A stretch of DNA of 64,000 nt, taken from the NCBI GenBank assembly GCA_021495925.1, contig JAKEKT010000035.1:62001-126000 (forward strand), read 5' to 3'. The translations under genes and the position numbers were made by a program. Below the pieces are notes generated by a model. The model saw only the letters and a list, made by a program, of their open reading frames with translations. It was not told the origin of the DNA and did no database searches. Below are positions 53,103-61,991 of the stretch, piece after piece; position 1 is the stretch's first letter; each line of letters begins with the position of its first letter. This DNA comes from Diplodia intermedia (Eukaryota > Ascomycota > Dothideomycetes > Botryosphaeriales > Botryosphaeriaceae).

Positions 53103-54835
53103 ATGCCTTCTTTTCGCTCCGTGGCCGTGGCGGCCCTCCTCGGCCTTGCTGCCGTCTCGAAGGCCGATTCGCTGACGTGCCAGGCCCTGGAAAGCACGTC
53201 CAGCATTTCCATTGACAGACCTCTGAGTTTGGAATACACGTCTGAAAGTAATGAGTACTGGTATGTTCTCAACTGATTGCTGTAGATTTCCAAAGGAAAA
53301 GGAAGCAGAAGAGACAAACCCCTTGTGCCTGCGAGCTCGACGTTTTTGCAACTATGGAATGCTAACTGCCCACACAGGTCCACCGGCTGTGCGGCCCTCA
53401 AGCCGGCCTGCATCATCAAGCCGGCCTCAGCGGCGGAAATGTCGACGGTGATCAAGACGCTGAGCCAGAACAACGAGACGTTTGCGGTGAAGTCGGGCGG
53501 CCACAACCCCAACCAGAACTTCTCGAGCATCGATGGCGGACCGCTCCTCTCGACGGCCGAGTTAAACGAGGTCACGCTGGACAAGGATGCCATGACGGTC
53601 CGTGTCGGTCCTGGAAACAGGTGGGAGGACGTGCACAAGGTGCTGGACGGGACAAATACGACTGTCATCGGTGGCCGCATCGGTAATGTGGGTGTGGGAG
53701 GCTACATCGTTGGTGGTGAGTTCCGAATGCACAAGTAAAGATACGGCAGATAGTTAACTGCTCCTCTCCAGGCGGTCTCAGCTTCCTGTCGGGCGAATAC
53801 GGCTGGGCGGCCAACAACCTGGTCGAGGTCGAGCTGGTGTTGGCCAACGGCACCATCACGACCGCCTCTGCCAGCCAGAACGCCGACCTCTTCAGGGCGC
53901 TCAAGGGCGGCGGCGCCAACTTCGGCATCGTCACGACGTACACGCTCAAGGCGTATCCCATCGGCGACATCTGGGGCGGCAACCTGATCTTCACTGCATC
54001 CGACGAGACCGACAAAGCGCTCCTCGCCGCCCTGCAAAACTTCACGCAGAACTACCCGGACGAGAAGGCCGGGATCATCATGACGTCCGAGATCACCCTC
54101 ACCAACCTCGTCCACATCTGGATCCTCTTCCTCTTCTACGACGGGCCCTCACCGCCCGCCGGCGTCTTCGACATGTTCACGGACCTCAACCCGGGCATCA
54201 ACAACGCGAAGACGCGCTCGTACTACGACCTGCTGTCCTACAACAACTGGGCCGTCCTCAAGGGCTCCGCCTACACCATCGCCACGGAGACGACGCCGCT
54301 GCTCGCGCAAAACGCGTCCGCCGCCGCCGTCAACACGACGCTCGCGCACCTCGAGGACTGCTACGCGCACTGGGTCGACGTGTCCAAGTCGCACGCCGCC
54401 GTGCCCGGCCTCGTCGCCTCGCTCGCCTTCCAGCCCTACCCGGCCATCTTCGCGCGCAAGGCGCGCGAGGCGGACGCGCGCGTCAACAACGGCAACGGCG
54501 CCGTCGCCGACCTCGTCGCCTTCGACGAGGCCGCCGACCGCATCATCTTCGAATTCGACTACTCGTACCTCCGCGGCCTGCCGGCGGTCGACCGCGCCGT
54601 CGACGCCGCCACCGTCGAGCTGTACGCCGGCATGAAGGACGTCGTCGACGCGGCCGTCGCGGCCGGCAGGGCGCCCGACGCGTACCGCCCGCTGTTCATG
54701 AACGACGGCTACTTCAGGCAGGACTACTGGGGCAGGTTGAGCGCCGCGAGCAGGGCGTTCGCCGAGGGCGTGAGGGAGAGCGTGGATCCGAGGGGGTTCT
54801 GGGGGAGCAGGCTTGCGGGAGGCTTCTTTTTGTGA
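53103..54835 (+). CDS. secreted FAD-binding oxidoreductase of the BBE type
   Basis: Exons 53103-53260, 53378-53715 and 53772-54835 give 519 residues. A classical signal peptide (MPSFRSVAVAALLGLAAVSKA) is followed by the PCMH FAD domain. WSTGCAALKPACIIKPASAAEM is its start; KSGGHNPNQNFSSIDGGPLL holds the His that binds FAD covalently. GGRIGNVGVGGYIVGGGLSFLSGEYGWAANN is rebuilt across the second intron. The last part, ALKGGGANFGIVTTYTLKAYP, is the conserved end of the FAD domain. The Cys that forms the second flavin bond in bicovalent BBE enzymes is missing (YGWAANN in place of YGLACDN), so only the His bond is expected. A substrate domain and the C-terminal BBE segment (MNDGYFRQDYWG) follow. 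Several N-glycosylation sites fit secretion. Related enzymes oxidise sugars, alcohols or alkaloid-like metabolites; the substrate here is unknown. Confidence 0.92.
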
Positions 54836-55776
54836 GTAGTGTGTTGGGGGGGATTTAAAGAGCGAGGCGGGGCGGAGAGTTGGATATCGGAAATCACATG
54901 CGATGTGTGGATGGTTTCGGTTTTCCTGGTACGTGGTTGAAGAAGTTTTAGCTTGGATTAATGGAAAAAGTGCACATGTTCCGCTTTCGACCTTGCGTGT
55001 TTTGAATTTGGAATCCGGCGGCGTTGAGGACTTTGTGGACGGCAGAGAGCCCCTTACCGGAACCAGTTCGGGGTTGCAGTACGTCCGCGGTGGTGAGTTC
55101 GGTTCGCTTGGCATAGTGACGGCAATAATAAAGGTGGGTATATAATCCATGCCCGCCACTTCCTTTGCTATCCAGTTGATGACGGCTGCGTGGCTCACTG
55201 GTCAAGAATAAAGGCGATGGCCCCTCGTGTCACCTTCCTGCAGTGGTCCCCGTTCATGACATTTCCCACAGTCATGAGCTTGGTGGTGCTGCATGGCCTA
55301 GCTTAGGGGATCCTGCGGTGCCTTGCCCATGTAGCGCGGCCATGCGGTATGGCATCCAGGACTTCAACTCCCGGCTGCAGCAGCTTCGGGTTTTTTGCTT
55401 TTTCGTTCGTTCTCATTTTTTTTTCTCGACATCGCCTGTGCTCCGAGGAATCGAGGCTCTGGCTACAGTGAGTTCGTCCAAATTTATAATTGTTTTGCCC
55501 GACGAGCTGTTCCTCGACGCTTATTAATTGAAAGATGAAGTAGTCCTTGCTAATACCAGACCAAAAGCAAAGGAAATGAAGAAAGCGCCACCTGCAATGC
55601 CGCTCAGTGAAAACGCTAAAGAGTCAAGCCAGAATGTCACATCCTCTCTTCATGTCCCACCCAGCAACCGGCCCCCTCTCGCCGTTCAGATGAACAGGCC
55701 AAGTGATGAGGGGAAGATGACTCGTCCTCGGCCTCGCCTAAAACCGCCAACTGCCTCTACGCTTCCATCATTGGCC
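54836..55776. other. intergenic region, tail-to-tail
   Basis: This lies between the 3' ends of the BBE oxidase (+) and STE3 (-). It should hold both 3' UTRs. A long minus-strand frame (54149-55198) enters it from the antisense side of the oxidase and is a composition artefact. Nothing else was recognised. Confidence 0.45.
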
Positions 55777-57352
55777 TCACATGTCGATGCCTAGGCCCTT
55801 GACGATCTTCCTGGGTTCACCTCCGCTTCCGCCACCACTCTTCTCCACATCCACTACCGGGGAGCCGCACACCGTCGTGGCACCATCATAGTCGTTGGCA
55901 TCCTCGACCAACGTCCCGACACTAGCTTTTCGGATGGCATTGCTCAGCGGCGTCATCGGGATAGCCGTGTCGATGGTTGGTGCAGCGACGGATGCGGATG
56001 CGGTGCTCAGGATGCGCGCGCCATTGCTGTTGTTTCGGTTGCTGCTACTGTTGTTCGAGCGGCGGTGATCACGATGGTGATGGTGGTGAAGTGGGAGGAT
56101 AGGCGCGGTGCTGCTGGTCCTGCTACCATTTGAGGCAGGTGCGGTGTCGACGCTCGAGCGCAAGAAGTCCAGGGGCGACTTGCAGAGGGACTTTGAGAGG
56201 GAAAAGGACTTGCCGGTGGTGCTGTTGCTACGGGTGGTGGCGGTGGACGAGGTGAAGTACGTCTTGCAGCTGAATGTGGAGCGGGCAGATGGGGAGGGGG
56301 GAGTGCTGCTGCGGGGAACGTAGAATATGCTTCGACGCCGGTTTCGGTTCCTCCTCCTGAGGATGCGGGCGGGATTCAACTTCTTGGTCCACGAACGATA
56401 CATTTCCGAGGCGTCGGTGCCAAGGCCGAAAAAGAGGAAGACGAGGAAGCCGCAAGCAAGGCTGACCCAGCGATCGGGAAAGACTTGGCCGTGGAAGTAA
56501 GCGGCCTGGATAGTGGAGCGATTGATGGGGTCGTGGTTGCGTGACCATGAGAAAGCCAGGAATGAGGCGGGTACGTTCAGGTATAGGATAGCAGCCTGGG
56601 TGGGGAGGATGCCGAGAAGGATCAGCGTGGAGAGGAGGAAGAGGCGCAGGAAACGTGAGCGTGTAGTGTTGTGCGAGTGGACGAGACGCGAGAACTCGGA
56701 GCGGTAGCGGTGCAGGCGCACGAGGACGAGGACTACGAATGGCATGTCAGTCTGCTTGTTCCTGGCTGGGGAGTGCGGAGTCGAGCGCACCGGCATAGTA
56801 CACAACGACGACTCCAATGAGCAGCGGCCAGAGGTAGACCAGAGCGAAGCCGACCAAGCTGAGGTCAATGGCGGGAACGCAACCGCTGATGTCGTAGAGA
56901 TAGTAGCGATAGACCTTGACGACGTCAAACAGGCCGAGCTGGAGGATGGGAGGAACCCAGCAGATGGCAGCATCGACGAGGCACTGACGGATGCGCTCGG
57001 CACGGCAGGGCGTCACTACTTGGTTCTTGGTGTCCAGGACTTTGGCGAGGCCGCGCATGATGCAGAGCAGGGTGGTGGCGACGCCGACCCAGCCGGCGAC
57101 AATGAGGTAGACCTCGACGTCGCAGAGACCATATCCGGGCCACCAGCTGGACGCATCCTCTCGACTCCAGAGCAAAGAGTTGATGAAGGCGAAGGAGTTG
57201 AAGGTGATGATCCACGCGACCAGGGCAGCTGCAGCAATATTGCGGTTGCGGACGTGCCAGACCAGGGGGGGAATGTCAAGGATGACGGCCAAACCAGCAA
57301 AGATGGGAAGGCAGACAGCGGCGGGATAGAGCGGGGCCTCTTCTTCAGCCAT
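55777..57352 (-). CDS. STE3: STE3-class pheromone receptor (seven-helix GPCR)
   Basis: Exons 57352-56791 and 56732-55777 join across a 58-nt intron (GTGCGC...CGTAG) to 505 residues. This is the receptor for the lipid-modified a-factor-type mating pheromone and couples to the G-protein/MAP kinase cascade at the plasma membrane. The N-terminus matches the family: LPIFAGLAVILDIPPLVWHVRNRNIAAA (helices 1-2), FNSFAFINSLLW, YGLCDVEVYL, then CIMRGLAKVLD. GCVPAIDLSLVGFALVYLWPLLIGVVVVYYA joins VLVLVRLHRYRSEFSRLV across the intron, restoring helix 5 and the third cytosolic loop. LFFGLGTDASEMYRSW is the end of helix 7. The cytosolic tail of about 210 residues is Ser/Asn-rich with a run of six His. The gene stands alone; no mating-type gene is next to it. 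Confidence 0.94.
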
Positions 57353-58073
57353 TGTCGACGAGGCAGGAGTGGACGAGCAAAGAGGGTTCTTTGGGTAGAG
57401 CCTCGGAGCTGAGATGGCCGGACAAAAATGCTGGAGTTTGCAGCACTGGGCTCGACGATCGACAAAGAGAGCGTGTTGCAGGAAGAAAGGCCGGGCCAGC
57501 CATGGCGGGCGAAGTAGGATCGTGTGTAGACATGTCTATAGAGGCTCAATAAGGTGGTTTAGCATTTGCTGTGGCGGTGCCTATTGAGGGTGAGACGCCA
57601 AGCAGCCGGTTCTGGGGGTCAATAGCTGGAACACGGCCATATAGTGGAGATTGCAGGGAGGCGGCTGCCAGCGGCGACGAGTCCATGCCGGCTTTGCGCA
57701 AAAATGGGCCAAAAAAGGTCGTAGTCGACGCCGGAATGGCGGGGGTGCACCGGTCAGGTCTGGAACGGTGGGGACGGGGCCTGATTGGGAGGCGAGGGCG
57801 ACGGATTTAGCGGGTGTGGGGCCGGCTGTTGTGCTGTCAGGGCGGAAATCACAACGCGTGACGGGCTCTTCCAGTCTGCCCTTGGCCCAGCACGTCCAAG
57901 TACTCCCACCACCTCTCCCATAGCTCAGCTCAGCTCGCCCCGAACCATGCAAGACGCGCAACCTCTCCCTCGTCCTGCTGCTGTCCCCCATCCCTCAGCA
58001 ACCCCAATCCCGGCCGCACGCCGCTCTGCCAGCCCGCCGCAGCTCCAGCAAGCTCCAGCACGCGCAAAGAGCT
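57353..58073. other. divergent intergenic region, STE3 / membrane-coiled-coil gene
   Basis: A 721-nt region between two divergent start codons. It holds an ATG at 57947 opening a 48-codon frame that overlaps the downstream CDS start; whether it lies in the transcript is unknown. No TATA box was seen. Confidence 0.45.
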
Positions 58074-59563
58074 ATGGCCGACGACCCGCCTGAACCCTCT
58101 GCACGTCCCTTCCCTGTGCAACCAAAGCAGGCTTCGGCGCTGCGTCACCGCCTGCCTCGCTCCCACACCACGCCATGGGATCCGTCCATTGCCCAGCCGC
58201 CGCATGTCCTGCGCCGCCGCAGCTCCATGCTGTCCGACTTTTCCTCCATCCGCGACTCCACCGACAACATACTTAATCCCGGTTCGCGCGACGCAGACAA
58301 CCTGGACCAGGGCGATCCTTCGCACTGGCACTCGCTGCCGCTGGTCTTCGCCATCTTGCCCGCTGTGAGCGGCATCTTCTTCACCAATGGCAGCGCCGTC
58401 GTCACCGACATCCTGCTGCTTGGCCTTGCTTCGCTGCTGCTGAATTGGTGTGTGCGCATGCCATGGTACGTTTTGCTCCACCATCCCTTTGCTCTCTTCC
58501 TACTGACCACCACCACAGGGAATGGTATCGCGCCGCCCAGACCCCTGCACCCTTGGTACAAGCCGCCGGCATGGGCTTGTCTGATACCATACCTGAGGAA
58601 GACTCGGAAGACGACGAGGTCATCGAAGACTCACCTATCGCCGACGCGAAAACTGCTTCGGAGCACAGCGACACCCCTGCCGATACGCCTGCCCCGGGAC
58701 GCTCGCCTGAATATGTCGCCGCCGTGAGAGAGCTGCAGTTTGACCAGCTGTATGCTCTCGCAGCATGCTTCCTGGGTCCCGTCTTCGGTGCATACCTCCT
58801 GCATGCCATCCGCGACTCGCTATCACGTCCGTCCGAAGGGCTCGTTTCGAACTACAACCTCACTATATTCTTGTTGGCTGCCGAGGTCCGGCCTGCGTCG
58901 CACCTCCTCCGCATGCTCCGTGCCAGGACCATGTATCTGCAGCGCATCGTCCGCGAGCAAGCCGACCCCGACTCCAAACCTGACGGACCTGACGAACCTG
59001 TCGTATCCGACCTGGGAAGGCGCCTCAGCGAATTGGAGTCGCATATGGCCGACGTCGCTTCAGCCAATGCCGCCATTAAAGAGAAGGAAAAGTCTGCGGG
59101 CTCCACCAATTCCACCGAAGTTGTGAATTCCGTCCGCCAAACTGTCCAGCCTCAGTTGGATGCTCTGAACCGCGCCGTACGCCGCTATGAAAAGCGCGCG
59201 ACGACTCAGACCATGACGACCGAGGCTCGCCTGCAGGACCTCGAATCGCGTCTTAAAGATGCACTCGCACTGGCAGCTGCGGCGGCCCGGAGCGGGCAGC
59301 AGAAAAAGCCCGGAGCTGTCAAGATCTTGTATGACTGGTTGCGCACCTTGCTCATGATCCCCGTGCAGGCAATGTGGACACTCATGGTGTATCCCGTCCA
59401 GATGTTGTCGAGCATTGCCATAAGCGTTAAAAAGTTTTTGTTTGGTTACACGAAGAAGGTCGATACAAAGGGCAAAGGAAGAGCCAAAAGCGTACCAGAC
59501 AGGGGCCATGGGAGCTTGAATGGGTACAGAGCGCAAGCGGGGCCAAGTGGGTCGAGGAGGTGA
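58074..59563 (+). CDS. membrane and coiled-coil protein of unknown function
   Basis: Exons 58074-58465 and 58519-59563 (53-nt intron) give 478 residues. A Pro/Arg-rich N-terminus with RRRSSMLSDFSSIRDSTDNI is followed by a hydrophobic block of two segments (SLPLVFAILPAVSGIFF and ILLLGLASLLLNWCVRMPWEWY, about 85-135), the second spanning the splice site. An acidic loop (EEDSEDDEVIEDSP) leads to a third segment (LYALAACFLGPVFGAYLLHAI, about 205-225) and a fourth weak one. A coiled coil follows (DLGRRLSELESHMADVASANAA; about 285-385). The C-terminus has one more hydrophobic stretch (WLRTLLMIPVQAMWTLMVYPVQML) and a basic tail. I recognise it only as a fungal-type protein of unknown function, probably in the ER or nuclear envelope. 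The start codon lies within the end of an overlapping upstream frame (57947-58093). Confidence 0.8.
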
Positions 59564-59959
59564 GCACCGAGTCTCAGTGAAACTACCCTGGCTGAGCTAA
59601 AGAAAAATCGTATTCTCATCCTGAAGCAAGGAGAGAGTGAGGCTACAGTGAGTCGGCGAAGCTGAAGGTGCATGATGGCACGGCACGGTGACCAGTTCCA
59701 TGGCGCCCTCCCAGTAGGTTGCACAAGAATTGGGGCATTCCCTCTCTGTCTCGATGATATTTCACTCTGTCTACGTGGGCAGTTGAATCCCGTGTCCGGA
59801 TGTATTTGTACAAGCCTGAAGACTTGCATCTATGTCCTGATGACTACTTCAACTGCCCCATAATCAGAAGAATGTAGCGCCCTCTGCAGGGCACCGAGGA
59901 GATCAAAAGGAAGGTCAGCACGTAGTGCTGCTCATCTCTCGGGCCCCACCCCTTTCTTT
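59564..59959. other. intergenic region, tail-to-tail
   Basis: A spacer between the 3' end of the membrane/coiled-coil gene (+) and the small ORF at 59960 (-). I see nothing else in it. Confidence 0.4.
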
Positions 59960-60265
59960 CTACCCGCACCAATCTCCATCTTCAAAATAGCGCCCACGCT
60001 CCCACTCCTCGAGCGGCATTTGACACAACTCTGGCTCTCGCACGTCGTCTGTGTAGATGCGCGTGCTTGCGCGGTGTTGCGCATCTTCATTAGCTACTAA
60101 GGACGCGCGGGAGGCTAGCGGTGATGCTGCAGCCCGGCCGTCGGCTGTCTTGGTGCTCTTCGTGGTAGTGGGATCGCCCTTGGTAGCGTTGCCGTCGTTG
60201 TTGCTGTCGACGAGGGCGGCGCGACTGGAGGACGGAGAGGGTGGGATATCTCGGTGGAACGTCAT
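59960..60265 (-). CDS. small ORF, possible Ser/Ala-rich protein
   Basis: A single frame of 101 residues starting MTFHRDIPPSPSSSRAALVD. The first two thirds are low-complexity (Ser, Ala, Thr, Asp). The last third is more structured in appearance: STRIYTDDVREPELCQMPLEEWERGRYFEDGDWCG, with aromatic and acidic residues. A TATATA-type sequence lies about 95 nt upstream on the minus strand (60357-60362). No family is recognised, and the frame is short, so it could be non-coding. A spliced form extending upstream was looked for and not found. Confidence 0.4.
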   Translation of the reverse strand: MTFHRDIPPSPSSSRAALVDSNNDGNATKGDPTTTKSTKTADGRAAASPLASRASLVANEDAQHRASTRIYTDDVREPELCQMPLEEWERGRYFEDGDWCG

Positions 60266-60689
60266 TGGTTATGTGAGTGTTGGGGAGTTTCTTCGTGCTG
60301 CTGAAGGTACTCCGTAGGCAGTGAGGATTGGGGAGAACTCAGCACCGGCGTGGGGAGATATATGCATGAAGTGAAGGCGTGGTCGCGAGTGGACGGCCTT
60401 GCGGTGGCTTTGTGTGCACAAGAGGTACGTCCTGGTCAGGCGTAGCAGCATCGGCATTGAGCTTTCGCGTCAGGCTTTTTCCTCGACTCAAAGACCAAGC
60501 TTCCGGCGTGATGATCTGCCCACAGCAGGTCTACATCGGTTCCAGGATGAGGATCACGCACAGAGTTTGAGAACATCTAGATTATTCATTCTTTTATACA
60601 CCAGGATGTGGCACGCACACCCTCCACCCCCCAGCTTTGTATACACTAGTGCAGCTATGTGGTCGACCTGCGCAGTGTCGTAACACGCA
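60266..60689. other. intergenic region between two small minus-strand ORFs
   Basis: The upstream region of the 59960-60265 ORF and downstream flank of the 60690-61211 ORF. Apart from the TATATA sequence, I see nothing. Confidence 0.4.
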
Positions 60690-61211
60690 TTAGTAGCCCC
60701 TGTCATAACCAAACTCGCCGATGAAACTGTCGCGGCTTAGCCACGCGTAGGGTTCGCCGAAAGACCCCTCCTCTTTCTCTGATGGCTGAACTGACGGCTT
60801 CCGATTCGGAGATTTAGGCTCGTCGCCCGACCGTTCCTTGTTGGATGTGGTAGCAGAATCTGCCACCGTGGTCTTGGGAGCCGCCGTGGTCTTGGGAGCC
60901 GCCGTCGTGCTGCTGGAAGAAGCCACGGTGCCAGTGTCGCTCGCAGCCGCGGCCGTTGCAGCAGCATTGCTGGGACCCGGTGTGGCTTCCACGCGGGAAG
61001 TGGACGGAGCAGCAGCATCCTTCGAGGGTCGTCCCGCAGAGGCTTCTTCCCCTTTGGAGGCCTCCGCGCCCTCCTTGGCTTCGCGCTTGGCTTTGTAGTG
61101 GCGGTCCAACCATGGCCGCTTCTTGTCTTCTCTATCCCGCCTGCGAAGGCATTCGTAACGCTCCCGGCGATCCAGGTAGAGATTTCTGCAGAATTGGCGT
61201 ACGCTGTCCAT
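60690..61211 (-). CDS. small charged, low-complexity protein of unknown function
   Basis: A single exon of 173 residues. The first 45 residues are highly charged and probably helical (MDSVRQFCRNLYLDRRERYE, DKKRPWLDRHYKAKREAKEG). The middle (about 50-125) is Ala/Ser/Thr-rich with a short duplicated unit, TTAAPK. The end is again ordered in look: EEGSFGEPYAWLSRDSFIGEFGYDRGY. A TATATAA sequence 110 nt upstream of the ATG on the minus strand is at promoter distance. The ordered ends, the TATA box and the even coding composition support a real gene. I recognise no family. Confidence 0.58.
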   Translation of the reverse strand: MDSVRQFCRNLYLDRRERYECLRRRDREDKKRPWLDRHYKAKREAKEGAEASKGEEASAGRPSKDAAAPSTSRVEATPGPSNAAATAAAASDTGTVASSSSTTAAPKTTAAPKTTVADSATTSNKERSGDEPKSPNRKPSVQPSEKEEGSFGEPYAWLSRDSFIGEFGYDRGY

Positions 61212-61991
61212 GGATTCGGTTTGGGAGGCTGGTGAAGGTGTATCGGCGACTGATGCCTATCGTGTGTATGCGGGTGTATAGGCGGGTGTGGGGGAGAGTT
61301 TGTTGAATCCTCACCGCGGTGTTATATAAAATGGATGATAGTACTGAAACCGTCCTGCTCGTATGACTTGAAAAAGTTAATCACCTGGCGGCATGAAAGC
61401 TTCATAATCGCCACGTAAAGCCTAGCAGATAAAGAGACACGACTTTCTTTGGAAAATGGGCCGCAGCCACTCCGCACACGTATCGCATGTAGACATGTGT
61501 CGCCTTTTGACCTAGACATTTAGTGCAGCAGTGTGAGCATATTTAATCTAGCATACAGCAGGTCATTGATTTTGTTCGTCGAAGTGTTTGCAGAGATACA
61601 GCACTTTCCCATGCAATGATTTGGAGTGGCGGCCGGATAGAGCAGACGTCACGATTGCGGTGGAACTGGGCTTCAGTATCACCGGCTCATGCGTATTCTG
61701 TGGCGTAGCAAGACAGCGATACATGGTGACGAGACCACGCCGTGACGCGTACGTCAAGCGGTCACTGGAATACAAAGACAGACGTCATGATCACAAACTC
61801 TCGCTCCCACCAAGCCAAAAGTCCTTGTCAAACGAGTTTCCATTTCCTCGTTGGCATGTTATAGTCCACGCTATCTTTAGTCATCAGCCACCAGCTGCAT
61901 ATCTTCGTGTAACCATAATTCCAGCTGCAGCCCGCACGCCAGCGCACAGCCAGCCTATCATGGGGGCCACCGCTTCATCTTTATCATCCCC
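61212..61991. other. intergenic region, GCN2 downstream
   Basis: A 780-nt gap between the small ORF and the 3' end of GCN2 (both minus). A plus-strand frame of 135 codons (61588-61995) runs into the GCN2 stop region and has no family features. I see no RNA gene. Confidence 0.4.
61322..61329 (-). promoter_or_regulatory. TATA box (TTATATAA)
   Basis: This palindromic octamer lies 110 nt upstream of the start codon at 61211 on the minus strand. Confidence 0.45.

Noticed and set aside
54149..55198. 349-codon minus-strand frame across the BBE oxidase 3' half
   Set aside because: The GC-rich third positions of the oxidase gene remove stops from this strand; the product is Arg/Val/Gly-rich without any pattern.
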